Below, in pieces: positions 1 through 11,579 of a stretch of DNA of 64,000 nt. Both the position numbers and the translations under genes were made by a program. Each line of letters starts with the position of its first letter. Within the stretch, counting starts at the first letter, position 1. The DNA comes from Bombardia bombarda (lineage: Eukaryota > Ascomycota > Sordariomycetes > Sordariales > Lasiosphaeriaceae), in the NCBI GenBank assembly GCA_030512295.1, contig JAULSR010000001.1, forward strand, positions 3,247,001 through 3,311,000, in the 5' to 3' direction. A model generated the notes under the pieces. It ran no database searches, was not told the origin of the DNA, and saw nothing but the letters and a program-made list of their open reading frames with translations.

Positions 1-779
1 TTTTGCTTCCTTGACGATAAGTCTGACGCGATCAAACTGCTGCAGGTTGTCGGCGAGTTTGCTCATGACCCTACAGAGTCTTGGTGCGAGAGCCACTTCT
101 TGCGGTTCAAGGTGCTAAAGGAGATCAAGCAACTCCAGAGTCAGATCACCGATCTCTTGAGAACTAATATCCCGCATTCGCCAACCTAAAGGTCGCGGAC
201 AAGCTTGACCCTCCTACCCCGAAGCAAGTCCAGGCTTTGAAGCAGATGGTCGCTTCAGGTTATATCGACCAGGTCGCCATCCGAGCCGACAAGTCCCCAA
301 ACCCACCCGAGATGTACAGGACGCCTAAACGCGCAATCAATGTCCCATATCTGCCCTTGGTTCCCCTCGAAGGAGAGCAGAAGCTGGACTCGGCAGATAG
401 GCTGGTCTACATTCACCCCTCTTCTCCGCTAGCTCATTTGAGCGTCGATGAGTGCCCTGACTATGTGGTATACTCATATCTTCAGAAAGCGGGCAACCAG
501 GCAGTAGATAGTGGGAAGAAGCCCAAGACGAGAATGCATGCCTTGACGGACCTGACGGCCGGTCAACTCGCATCTCTGGCCAAGGGTACCCCGCTGATCA
601 CGTACGGGAAGCCCATCAAGGAGGTCAAGACAGTTGATCCGGAGAACGAGAACGTTAGGGAAGTCTGGGTTGTACCCTATCTTAGGGCCGAGGGTGCCAG
701 CGGAGGATTGGGCTGGCCTCTACCAGCAAGAAAGGTGAAGCAACGAAAGGTTGCTGGGAAAGGATGGGTTGTCGAGTGA
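1..779 (+). CDS. ECM16: ECM16/DHX37-type DEAH-box RNA helicase, C-terminal part, with apparent frameshift
   Basis: This is the 3' end of a gene that begins left of the window. Frame 1 (1-173) reads through DDKSDAIKLLQVVGEFAHDP and KEIKQLQSQITDLLRTNIP. Frame 3 (from 174) continues ANLKVADKLDPPTPKQVQAL, then QMVASGYIDQVAIRAD, VPYLPL and DRLVYIHPSSPL, ending with TGA at 777-779. These are the helicase-associated and OB-fold C-terminal blocks of the Dhr1/Ecm16/DHX37 family, a nucleolar ATPase that removes U3 snoRNA from pre-40S ribosomes. The two halves are collinear with the family but lie in different frames. One base appears to be missing near 171-174, and no GT/AG pair there allows an intron. 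In frame 1 the protein would stop at 187-189. Either the sequence has a 1-nt error or this copy is broken. Family assignment is strong; integrity is uncertain. Confidence 0.85.
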
Positions 780-1215
780 AACAAGATAAAGGATTAAGGA
801 GGCTAACTTATAGAGGTGGAGAAAACATGAACATACGGTTGTGGATGTACGGTTGATATAGTAGTTGATGGTAATATGAAAGAAAATACCGCAAACAAAC
901 GGCATATGGGAGATGCAATTGGAGGTCATGGAAATACCATAATTACGACTGCAATGTATCTTTCTTTAAACTGAAGATTTGTATTCAGGACCGGAAACAA
1001 AAATCTGATCTGACAAATCAAAATTTTATGTTTGATAGAACGCCGGAGTTCAATTTCAAATATTTTCGCTCCTATTTTGAATGGTCGATATATCCTAAGA
1101 GGTAAACCGACTACGCTTACCAATTCTTTCTTTGGGTATCATATGATGTATTTTTCCAGCCTGCCAGCCACAACGCCAAGTATAACCGTGAACCAAACAA
1201 CCGAGTCAAACCGAA
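780..1215. other. Convergent intergenic spacer ECM16 / MED6
   Basis: This spacer holds the 3' flanks of two convergent genes. It is AT-rich compared with the flanking exons, and I see no supported gene or repeat in it. Confidence 0.6.
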
Positions 1216-2253
1216 TCACGAAGGAGTGGTAGTAGTCTTGCTCTTCCGCCTCTTTGGTTTCGCCATATTCGCAGGCTTTGGGCTCTTGGTCTCCTTGCCG
1301 CTCCTGGCGAGGGGGTTGTCTCCTACCTTGGTGTCCAGAGCCGGGAGGATCTGGACCTCTTTCAAAGTGATGGGCCCTACGTTCTTCGGAGCTTCCTTCC
1401 GGCCTGTCGACGACAAGAGGAACTCGCCTGGTTTTCCGGTGATGGGGTTCTCGTCCATGTACTCCCCGCCGAATCGGTCGTGGAGCACGAGCGATTCCTC
1501 GACGAGCATGGCGTCCAGAAGGGCGCTGCTTTTGTCGGAGGTGGCAGCGGCGGCCTTACCTGCTGCTGCCCCTGTGACCTCCGGCATCGGCGTGTCTGCC
1601 CTGGATTCGAGACCTCCTCGCTGCTGCTTCGTCGTCGAGGCGGCAGCCGCTTCCTTGGGGGTCTGGTATACGCGGCCCAGCGAGGGCGACCAGGTCTGCA
1701 CGCTCTCCGCGATGGGTAATATCCTGGCGACGTTTGTGGATATGGTTGCCTATATTTTCAGTCAATTAACAAGCCAGTCTCTTGAGAGTGAGACGGAAAG
1801 CAGTTTGCCCCCTTCCGGAGGAGAGAGACGTACAACTTTCGCGCTGATAATGTCGGCTAGGGTCGGCGCCATGTATACGTTCTCTCCCACCATGAAGTAG
1901 ACCGCGTGCACGACAACCTCGTCCTCCTCTCCATGTCGCTTCCGCCGCGTCTGCTTGTTGATGACCCACACCCCGGTCCCGGCACCAGGTCCAGTCTCGG
2001 CGGGCTCCTGGGCGACAACGAACTCAAGCCCGGACATGGTCTTTAGGCGGCCCTCGAACAGCTCTCTGGTCGTCAGATATTGCGTCATATTGGGGTTGGT
2101 AAGGCCCTGCTGGAATACGACCTCATTGTTGGACGTCTTGTCGAAGAAGGGGGACTTGGCGAAATAGTATAGGATGGTGTTTGAGTGGATGCCGCCCTCG
2201 AAGTCTACTTGAGTCCTCCATGCGATCTCGTCCAGGGGCGGTTCGTGCGCCAT
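1216..2253 (-). CDS. MED6: Mediator complex subunit 6
   Basis: Two exons: 2253-1834 and 1749-1216, giving 317 aa. The intron (1833-1750, 84 nt) starts GTACGT and ends ATAG, and it keeps phase 0. The start is the ATG giving MAHEPPLDEIAWR, the conserved Med6 N terminus; an upstream open stretch in the same frame has no family similarity. The Med6 signature follows: GGIHSNTILYYFAKSPFFD, NPNMTQYLTTRELFEGRL, GLEFVV, then VYFMVGENVYMAPTLADI. The join gives AKV-ATISTNVARILPIAES followed by WSPSLGRVY, as in fungal homologs. The C-terminal ~100 residues are low-complexity and end in a basic KPKRRKSK tail, a likely nuclear localisation signal. Med6 sits in the Mediator head module and acts in RNA polymerase II initiation. 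The gene is divergent from the MMtag gene, with start codons about 456 bp apart. Confidence 0.95.
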
Positions 2254-2709
2254 CGTTTGTTCTCGGTTTCCTCGTATTCTATACCCTTCGCAATAGATAC
2301 AATCGAAAACTGGCTGGTTTGGACTAGTAAATCTGACGAGTGGGCGAGCCGGACACCAAGGTTCGATGTTGAAAAGTGCTGATGCAGAGTTGTGTAATGC
2401 AGATAGAAGATGCGTGTCACGTCGCGAGCTTCTCAAGCTGCACTGGCGAACAATCGAAGCTGTTCGACCGGCCCACTTACCCTCCTTTCTGCAGCAAGGG
2501 TGGCCTCGCTAGTCACTGAAAGGTGGGGGACCCGCTTGTATTTGTGGGTCAAGGGACAGGGGTGTCAGATCTCGAAGAAAGCAATCAAGCAACGGAAAGA
2601 ATCTTAGGTTCAATTCATTCGCGTGCAGAGCATCGACACTTCGCACCTCCAACAAACTGCCTCTACGCAAACATATATCCATCTGAACAACCAGACACAG
2701 TACTATCCC
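2254..2709. promoter_or_regulatory. Shared upstream region of MED6 and the MMtag gene
   Basis: About 456 bp separate the two divergent start codons, so both promoters and 5' UTRs must lie here. I see no strong TATA box. The role is inferred from geometry alone. Confidence 0.5.
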
Positions 2710-3525
2710 ATGGATCTCCTCTCCACAGTCCAGAAATCGGGCTCCCGCGGCGGCGTCAATTTCACCTGGGACGATGTCGCCACATCGGCGCATCGCGAGA
2801 ATTATCTGGGACACAGTCTGAAGGCGCCAGTCGGGCGTTGGGCCAAGGGTCGCGACCTCAACTGGTACGCCAAAGCGGATCCGACGGCGGCAGATTCTGG
2901 AGAAACAGAGGAGGAGAGGCAGGCGCGTGAGAGGCTCGAGGAGATCCGCACGGTAAAGGAGGCCGAGGAAGAGGCGATAGCACGGGCATTAGGCTTACCG
3001 ATCACGCCGCGCAACACCTCGGGCGCCAATGCTATCAAGGTTGACGGGTCCAAGGTACCGAGCCGGGAAGTTGCCTCAGATCCACGCGAGCTTGGCGCGG
3101 TTCCAGAAGATTCCACGGCAAAGGACTCGCGGAGGGATAGACATCGAGACTCAGAACGACCACACAGAAGGAGGCATAGGAGCAGAGATGGGAAACGCGA
3201 ACGGGAGCGGGATCGGGATAGGGGTCGGCGGGACCGTGGCCGCAGTCGCAGTCGTAGCAGAGAGCGGAGGCGAGATACCTCTGCAGATGCCAGACAATCA
3301 CACCGTCGCGACAGGCGCAGAAGCCGGAGCCCGGAACACACGATACGTCGCCATGAGAAGAGGCGGGATGACGATGGTGGTGGTCGCAGCCAGGAACAGA
3401 ATAAGCGAGGCTATGAAAGACGAAGCCGGAGCAGAAGCAGGGACAGAGATGGAAGGCCAAGGCAGCAGGACAGACGACGGAGCGTTAGTAGACCTCGGCA
3501 TCAGGGGAGAGGTCCCGAGAAGTGA
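2710..3525 (+). CDS. MMtag-domain (PF10159-type), RS/RD-rich nuclear protein
   Basis: A single-exon gene of 271 aa. The start is the ATG giving MDLLSTVQKSGSRGGVNFTW, which matches the beginning of the MMTAG2 domain. The domain continues through DDVATSAHRENYLGHS and KAPVGRWAKGRDLNWYAK (residues 1-58). A charged, probably coiled-coil stretch with ERQARERLEEIRTVKEAEEE follows at about 70-95. The last ~115 residues are an arginine/serine/aspartate-rich region with repeated RSRSRS, RERDRDRG and RRSRSPE blocks. Such tails are typical of splicing-associated nuclear proteins. The human homolog MMTAG2 was named from multiple myeloma and its function is poorly defined. A role in pre-mRNA processing is inferred only from the RS tail. 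Domain identity is confident; function is not. Confidence 0.85.
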   Translation: MDLLSTVQKSGSRGGVNFTWDDVATSAHRENYLGHSLKAPVGRWAKGRDLNWYAKADPTAADSGETEEERQARERLEEIRTVKEAEEEAIARALGLPITPRNTSGANAIKVDGSKVPSREVASDPRELGAVPEDSTAKDSRRDRHRDSERPHRRRHRSRDGKRERERDRDRGRRDRGRSRSRSRERRRDTSADARQSHRRDRRRSRSPEHTIRRHEKRRDDDGGGRSQEQNKRGYERRSRSRSRDRDGRPRQQDRRRSVSRPRHQGRGPEK

Positions 3526-4164
3526 AATCGGCGCATGTTTACCGAGCTCAAACAGATAGTCTCCTTCCCCCCTCTGAAGCGTACATATGTCTATATCTAT
3601 CTATGTAATACCCCCAACGCTCACTTTATGGTCAGCGTGATTGTGTTTATTGACTCGAATTCCGGGATAATATTAACAGGCACGACATTGAGGCAGCGGA
3701 GAACCACCCCAGCTCCCGTCTGGTAGGCCTGACAACATCGGACTTGGATCGGATTTAGCGTTAGCGGGGCCCCCCTTGCCCCTCCAGTAGCCCCCAGGCT
3801 CCAGCGCTGCCTGCCGCCACTGGCCAACCCTGGCCCGACCTGCAACGTCAGACGTGCAGCCTTGTTGACTGACAACACTGATTGTTGACTGTTGACAGTG
3901 GACAATCAACCTTTCTACCGACTGTCTTGTTTTGATATGACATGTTTGTGTCATCAGCCATAAAATATAATTTACCTCCCATAAATTCTTACGCCTGAAT
4001 CTGGCCACACTATTTCCCTCCACACCGACTTCCTACTTGGGTACCTTCCATACACTCTGATCTAGGACGGAGACTGGACCGACCACTCTCGATCGTCTTC
4101 CGGCACTTGAAGCGTTGATTGAGCCGTTTAATTCGCCCAGCATTAGACGTATCCTCAAGGAAAG
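3526..4164. other. Intergenic region upstream of the DUF3684 gene
   Basis: This region holds the 3' flank of the MMtag gene and the promoter of the next gene. Around 3861-3910 the octamer gttgactg recurs three times, with partial inverted copies (gttgac / gtcaac). No gene is supported. Confidence 0.5.
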
Positions 4165-7100
4165 ATGGACTACGCCCGCCTTCGCGCGGCTGCTCTAAAA
4201 GACGGCGAAGATGAAGAAGCAGTCACTGTCGACACCCGAGCACTCATAGACAAGGTCCTGGCTCGATACTCGGGAGAGTGGACGACCCTCAGAGAGCTCA
4301 TCCAGAATGCTGCCGATGCCCAGGCAACAACAGTCAAGATCAAGTGGGAGACATTGCCATCGACCCTGGTTCCGCTGCCGGCAACGACGAACCGATCCGA
4401 GATCCTCAAGCACGTCATTACCCACCACACACTCCGTCGCCTTGTCGTGCAAAATAATGGGCAGCCCTTCACAAAAACAGATTGGGGGAGGTTGAAGAGG
4501 ATAGCTGAGGGCAATCCAGACGAGACAAAGATTGGCGCCTTTGGTGTTGGCTTCTACAGCGTCTTTGCCGACTGCGAGGAGCCCTTCGTCAGTTCGGGCA
4601 ACGAGGCAATGGCCTTCTACTGGAAAGGAAACGCCCTTTTCACCAGGAAGCTTCAGGTCCCAGAAGATCAGGGCAGCAACTCAGATACCGCATTTGTCCT
4701 GGATTACAGAAACACCACCACGCCTCTCCCCAACTTACTCTCTGTTGGCCAGTTCCTTGCTACCAGCTTAACTTTTGTTTCCTTGGAGCACATCGAATTC
4801 TGGATAGACGACTGCTTGATACTATCATTGCACAAGAAGTCGTCCCCCAGTGTCGGCATCCCTATTCCGCGAGATCTCGATACAAAGACCAAGGAGGGCC
4901 TCATGAAGCTGGCTTCGGCAGAGCGGACGAACGCGCAGATTGACGCTACCTTCATGAATGCCATCGGGTGGAAGCCCCAGGCCGTGGTATCATCTGCAAA
5001 CAAATCAGGCGATGCCTACTATTTCAACTCCAGCACATCAGAGCTCCCATCGCTCAAGAGTTTCTTCTCGAGGCTGACTGCAAGCTCGACGCAGGCAGGA
5101 CTCCGCGGCAAGGCTGCAAAGGAGGAGAAGGCCATTCAAGACACAATAGCGGAGGATATCACCGTCTCATCCTCGTCTAGCATCTTCCTGCGTGTCACGT
5201 CGGCACAAGTTGTGACCCAGGTGCCTGCTGCATTCGCAGCTGAACTCGAACGAGCAACCAAGAAGCCTCCTCCGAAGATGACAAAGATAGCAATCTTGAC
5301 CTCATCGTACGACGAGACCCTGGCTTCAGAACAGTCGTCGTCGAGCGAAGTCGCAAAGGCCGCCGATGTTTTTTCTTCGGTTCTGCCGAGCAAGAAGCCA
5401 GGTGGGCGCATCTTCATTGGTTTTCCAACAACCCAGACCACCGGGGCTGGGATGCATATATCGGCGCCCTCGGTCATCCCGACTGTTGAGCGCGAGGCTA
5501 TTGACTTGAATGCTCGCTGGGTGCGGACGTGGAACATTGAGATGCTACGTGTGGCAGGTATCATATCACGACTAGCCTTCGCCAACGAAATGTCTGACTT
5601 GAATGACAAGCTCAGACGCCTGTCTGAGTCCAGCGGCCAGAAAGGATCGGCCATTGCCTCTTCGGTTGTGGAGAAATGCACTGCAGAGGCTCGCCACATT
5701 CTAAAGACCTACAGCTTTGCGGATTCTACCCCGAGTGGACATGTCGCTCAAATCATCGAGGAGTCTTTCTGGACGGCGTACAGACGTCTGTCTATTGAAG
5801 TGTTTTCCTCGAGGGGAGTGCTCTTGAGCTCAAAGGTCCGCACTTCATCTGTCGAGCTTGAGAAGTTTGTCAGTGGAATTCCGGTTATCCTAAAAGACAT
5901 GAAGGATGATCCCTTCACTAAGAAGCTGACAGACTTTGGATTGATCAAAGACATAACTGTCGATGATATCTGTCAAGAGCTTGGGGCTAAGGCTTTGGAC
6001 AAGGATCAGCTCTATCACTTCATTGTATGGGCTGCTAAGAGTGCTAACTCGGGAGAGCTGGACCCTCCAAGCAGGCGACGTCTTATGGATGTTGCGGTAG
6101 CTACAATTAGCAACGGTGGGGACTCTGGTGGCATCATTACCTTGGGTTCCATCAAGAACTATCACAATAACAGGATCCCTTCTACTCTCCCCATTCCGCC
6201 AACCACCTTGCCGATCGCTTTCACGGCCAATATCCCCGAAGTTCAGCTGCAATCCCTAGGCTGGGAACCTTTGGGGATTGTGCCTTGGCTCAGGTTCATA
6301 ATTGAGTCTGGGCTCAGTAAAGACGACGAACAAAATATGATGAAATCGTCCAAATTCTCAATTCAAGTCCTTGGCGTTCTCTCCAAGAACTGGGACAACC
6401 TAAGCGCCACGTCCAAGACATCAGTGATCTCAGCATTGCAGCCGCTTCCTGTCATCCCAACGAAAATGGGCATGCGAAAGCCAGATGAATCGTTCTTCCC
6501 GTCTGTGAAGCTATTCGACGATCTTCCGATCCTCCAGGGTTGCCAACAGTTGAAAGAGAAATTCCTGTCGGCTTTGGGAGTCAGGAAGACAGTCGATCTG
6601 GAGACAATTTTTACTAGGCTATTGAACCCTTTGCCTACCGATGGAGACCCAATACACAAGAAATGGAGCCACATGGAACTCATCAAGTACCTGGCGTCGG
6701 TGAAAGACGACATTCCTGCTGCCGATATGAAGAAGCTGAAGGCGTCCGAACTTTGCCCTGCTGAGGCTGGTCCTCCTGGGATGGAGCCGACAAAGGGCTC
6801 AACTCAGCTCTACAAGGTGTCGGAACTTTTCGAGCCAAAAGATTCGCTTCGAACCCTCAGATTGCCGATTTTACACTGGCCTGGACCCCCGGGCAGTTTC
6901 AGAAGCAATAGCCCCGAAGCCCGCTTCCTCGTCACGCTCGGCTTGCGTCCGTGTCCAACGGTTGTCGAGCTTATCAACATGATGAGCGGCTCTGATGCCG
7001 ACCTTCGGAGGAACGCAATGACGTATTTCATCGCCAATCACCAGATCAATGGTTATTCCACCGTTGATATATCGCAGACCAACAAAGCTATTCTTCCGCT

Positions 7101-9638
7101 GGAGGGCAACGAAAAACTGCTGGTTCCTCCGTCCGCTTGCTACACAAACGAGAGGGCTTCTGTTTTGGGGTACAATATTCTCAAACGGGACCTGCATCAA
7201 CATGCGAACAAATTTGGCGTCGCGTTGAACCCCCCAATTGCAGGATGTGTTGACCGCCTCATTGCAAAGCCGCCACAGGACCGCCAGGCGGCGATCACGT
7301 TGTTTGGATATCTTGCAAGTCGCCTGGGAGATCTGGGGTCGGCTGATATCGCCAAGTTGAAGAGTGCCCTTATTGTCCCTGTGACGAGGAAAAAGGACGA
7401 AAAGTCGCAAAGTGCTATTTTCCATATACAGCCGCAGCGTTGTTATCTTGGAAGCTCCTCCACGTATGGTGACATTTTCGACTTTGTTGACTTTGGTACG
7501 GACGCCAACACTTTTCTTTACAAGTGCGACGCCAAGCTAGAGCCCACAAAGATTGAAATTGCCCACCTGGCCTGTGGAGAGCCGGCGCGGTTGCTCAGCG
7601 TGCTGCAGAGCCCAGAGAAGTACCTTAGTCTTCTGAGAACTCTGTCTGACGATGTGGCTACGCTGAAGAGAGACAGAGAGCTCTTCAAAAAGATGAGGAC
7701 AGCTCCTTGGCTGCTTGGATTCAGTGAACTATCTTCCGCAAGGGGCGAAGCAGCGGACGCTAAGGAGGAAGAGGCCCCTATCAAACAGTATCAACTTGCA
7801 ACGGCCAGTCAGATATCAGTCCTTGATGATTACATCTGTTATCGGTTGTTCAAAAGATCGCTACTGTGCGCTCCGGAGGAAGATGCCCTTGAAGCGTTTT
7901 ACTTGGCATTGGGCTCTGAGTTGCTGGGGAATACGGTCAAAGAGGACATTAGAGTTGGTCCTCTCGCACAATACCAGGATGGCGCGGAAAGTGTACGGAA
8001 GCATGTCCTCGAACGCTCCAAGATCTTCCTGTACGAATACAGCAAGTATAAGCGGGATTCGATCAAGCACGACGAAAAGTGGCTCGAGAAGAATCTGCAG
8101 GTTCAAGCTGTGCGTAGTGTAGTCTTGCGGCGGTCACTTAAGGGCGGCCCGTCCCACACGGAGAGCCGATCGGCAGCTTATGCACATACCAACGGAGTTC
8201 ACATGTTGTACATATCGGCCAGAGACTCGACGGACATGTACCAGGTCGGCCAAGCCGTCTGCCAGATGCTCCTCACGCGTCCCAGCCAGCAGGCGTACTT
8301 CTTTTTCGAGCCATTCCTGAAGCTCGACCTCTTGGATCTGCGGAGCCGCGGGTACAATGTTGACCGAATCCTCCGCGCAAAGGCTGCCGAAGCACGGGTT
8401 GCCGAAGAGGAGAGGCGTAAAGCCTTGGAGGCAGAGCAGCTGATGATCCTAGACCGGGAGAAGGAGTGGTCCCGCCAGGCTCGTGCCGCAGAAACCGAAC
8501 GCGAGGTGGCCAAGACACCTGAGCGGCATCGCATGCCCGGGAGCTTCAACGAATCGCCTGAGGACGAGCTAGTGCCGGCGCCCTTGCGGAACAAGCCGAA
8601 AAAGGGGCTGTTTTCTAGCTTCACTCGGCGCCTAGGCTTTGATACAGACGATGAGTCTCAGAGTCAGGTGGATAAATTCCTCCCGCCCGCTCCACCTCGG
8701 CCTACAGTGACCAAGGACGTCGGGCCGACCGCCGGCGGATCCGGCCATTCGGGCGAAGACGTGAAGCAGAAGGACGACGGGCGGGTGACGTCCCCTGCGG
8801 TTGTCCACCAGAACCTGCTCAACGCGATCAAATCGACGCGCGCGCACGACTCGTCGAGCCTGTTCGCGCCCCCGAAGCAGAATGAAGTCAAGGAGCAGGC
8901 AACGTACTGCGACTCGACGCCGGCGGCCAATATTACCTTTGCGGCCGAGGCGCCTGCGGGAATGCGCATTTTCGTCAGCAGAGATATGTCGGTCAGCGTG
9001 GGCGAGTTTCTGACGGCAAATGTCGGCGCGATTGGGTACTTTGAGAGCGTGCTTAGGGAGGTGAGCAACATCTTTGGGCTGTCGACCGAGGTTTTGCACA
9101 TCTATTACGACGAGCAGGGCACTACCATTGCGTTCAATAGTAATGGTAGTATCTTTTGCAACTTCCGGTTCTTCAAGCAGCTGCATGAGGCCAGAATGGC
9201 GATACCTGGTGGTGCGAATGTTGTTAGGGGCAAGATCGAGGCGTCTACGTGGTGGTGGGTGGTTATTGCCCACGAGCTGGCACATAACCTCGTTGGTCCG
9301 CATAACTCGGAGCATAGCTATTATACGTGAGTGGTCCTTTTTTTTTTTTTTTTTTTTCTCACGTTGCTTGTTGCTGTATATCCCATCTCGAGTCGTGGAG
9401 ACAGGCAGACGGATGGCTAACATGACATGTCATTAGGGAATCGTTTATCCAGCAGTATTTGCCCAAGATGATGGCGCGGGTTACGGAATTGGCCATGTCG
9501 AGGGTGAACACAGCTGGCAATGCTCTTCCAGCGCCGCCGCCGCCCCCTTCGGGTACGCCAGTCGCGGAACCGTCCAGTCTTGCGCCGCCTCCGCCTTATT
9601 CTTCGGGCATATCGGGATATAGGAGTCTTCTTGACTAG
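4165..9638 (+). CDS. Sacsin/HSP90-like ATPase protein with DUF3684 and C-terminal HExxHxxxxxH motif
   Basis: Two exons: 4165-9326 and 9437-9638, giving 1,787 aa. The intron (9327-9436) begins GTGAGT, ends TTAG and contains a run of about 20 T. Residues 25-135 form a GHKL/HSP90-type ATP site: the N-box is RELIQNAADAQA (about 43-54), the G1-like segment is VVQNNGQPF, and the glycine-rich G2 loop is KIGAFGVGFYSVF (about 122-134). The middle resembles fungal DUF3684 proteins, which share the sacsin-type N-terminal ATPase. A charged coiled coil (about 1395-1455) and a proline-rich disordered linker follow. Near the C terminus WWWVVIAHELAHNLVGPHNSEH places H, E, H and a third H with metzincin-like spacing (about 1703-1713). 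The intron falls just after this block. The last exon ends in a PPPPPS/PPPPYSS tail. A chaperone or client-remodelling role is inferred. The peptidase motif is seen, but activity is unproven. Confidence 0.88.
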
Positions 9639-11579
9639 AGTGAGGAAGGGATGTCGGGCTCTTCGTCTAGGGGCTTTTATGGTAGCGTTTATGGTCGAGG
9701 TGATAATACTAAATGTTGTTTTTTTGTTTATGTTGTTGTTCTAGAAGGAGAGAGGGTGTGTGTGTTTTGCGTGGCGCATAGCGTTGTCGGCATAGTTCAT
9801 GTTGAGCTGGACTTGACACTTGATGTCTTTCGGGTTTCGGTATTGCATTATTCATGGGGCAAGATCCACACTACTGGGCTAGGATAGACGGAGAACGCAG
9901 GAGTTCATGATATCATTCAGATGTGTCGTGTTGTTGTTTAATATTCATTATCGGGATGCCCCCTCTCTGGTGGATCTCGTAGCGTAGAATAGAGCTTCAG
10001 CTGCATGCAGGCTTTTGATAAACCCGTCAGTGGCTCCTTTATCGGTATGCTGGCACCGAGGGGGTGATTTCATTTTTTTCAGTTAATCCGAGCAAGAAAA
10101 CATAATACCTACTGGACCTACCATATCCGTACAGCTACATGGACAGTTGGACACGGATCGAGTTGCGTCAGCTGCACATACCCCGCCCGATTAAGACAGC
10201 CAGAAGACGGGGATAGGGCAGGACAGGGGTGACATGAGGGGGAAGGGGTACAGGGGGGGGATTCGAGGGGCCGTCGAAGGTGGGGTTGGGATTCGGGATG
10301 CCGAGCCAACACCGAACAAGAGCCGCAGCCAGCAGCACGTCTTCTTCTATTCTTTGCTTCCAATGGCAATTGACATGCAGAGTGGATGGAATTCCAGATT
10401 CACAGCTAGGTGCTGATTAGCCAGTGGTGGTTCAATGAGCTTATTGCACTGCCTCACGGGGAGCTCGGCGAGTGAGCTTGTGTCATGAACAAACAAGAAA
10501 ACAGAGCGAGGTAGGTAGGTAGGCGATTCCACATCTTGGATGAAGAAGTACCGGTTGCTGCTGTATGGTTCTGCTTCTTGGTCCCGCGTGAGGGGATCGG
10601 GGAAGAAGGAAGAGAGAGGGGAGGGGTCGACGGTAACGGGTGATTCTGCGTGAACAGAAAGACTAACAAAGAAGTGCCAACTGCCATCAAGGTACCTACA
10701 CCTCTTACTGTATGGCTGCCTCCCTTACCTGCTTGTAGGGAGGCGCTGCGCACTCAATGCCATTCTCGTTGGTCATTGAAATGCCGGCTAAAGCGACTTC
10801 GTGCTGTGACAGAGAGCATTGACTGTCGAATTGACCAATTGAGTTTGATAGAGGTCCAACGCTGTGCTTGGTGCCGGCTGCGGGCTCGTCAGCCCACCTC
10901 GAGTTATTTTCCGCATATTCCATGGATTCGATGGTGTAACAGCGGCCGGCAAGTGTTTCCCATGGTCACTTGTTGATGGTCTACGCTCCCAGGTCTAAGG
11001 TACCTAGGTACTTAGCTCGATGGCTAAGCTCGCAGGTCCTGCACGAATAGGATGCCGCTGAGCTACCACTAGTAGAGAGTAAGGAAGGAACCCGCTTTGC
11101 TGGTTGCAACTTCCCGAACCACTACCTCCTCCACCTCCACCTCCACAAACAGAAATGGATGCACCCGAGAGCTTCCATGACCCGGCACCTACCTTACCTA
11201 CCTTACCTAGGCCGTTGCATGGTCATGTACCTACTGTAGGTAAGGTAACTAGGTAAGTAGATTGCGGACGATTCGGCCAAGAAGGGGAGGAGGCAGACAC
11301 GGCAGGGCTAGGAGGAGGAGGAGGAGACATGGGATGATGGATGGATGGATCCGCCAAAGGAAAACTAGGAGTCGGCTTGTGGTTTGTTGCTTCTTGGGGC
11401 GACACATAAATATGGCTGATGCTGCTGTTGAAAGCAGAAGCCGTTTCCCATCTCATACTCGTATCTTTCTCTCCCATCCAACACCAACACCAACACCAAC
11501 ACCAATAACTACAACAAGCACTACTACAACACACCATTAAACCAGATACAACAGTCTTGGTCAAAGACAAACCGACAAA
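9639..11579. other. Intergenic region upstream of formate dehydrogenase
   Basis: The first ~500 bp is the 3' flank of the DUF3684 gene. The rest is promoter-like, with dispersed CCTACC/AGGTAGG elements, a perfect TACCTAGGTA palindrome at 11001-11010, and clusters at 11185-11212 and 11228-11260. A TATA-like cataaata occurs near 11405. A CA-rich leader (about 11480-11578) precedes the FDH start. No gene is supported. Confidence 0.55.

Noticed and set aside
1226..1900. 224-codon + strand ORF
   Set aside because: It runs antisense across both MED6 exons and the intron and has no motif.
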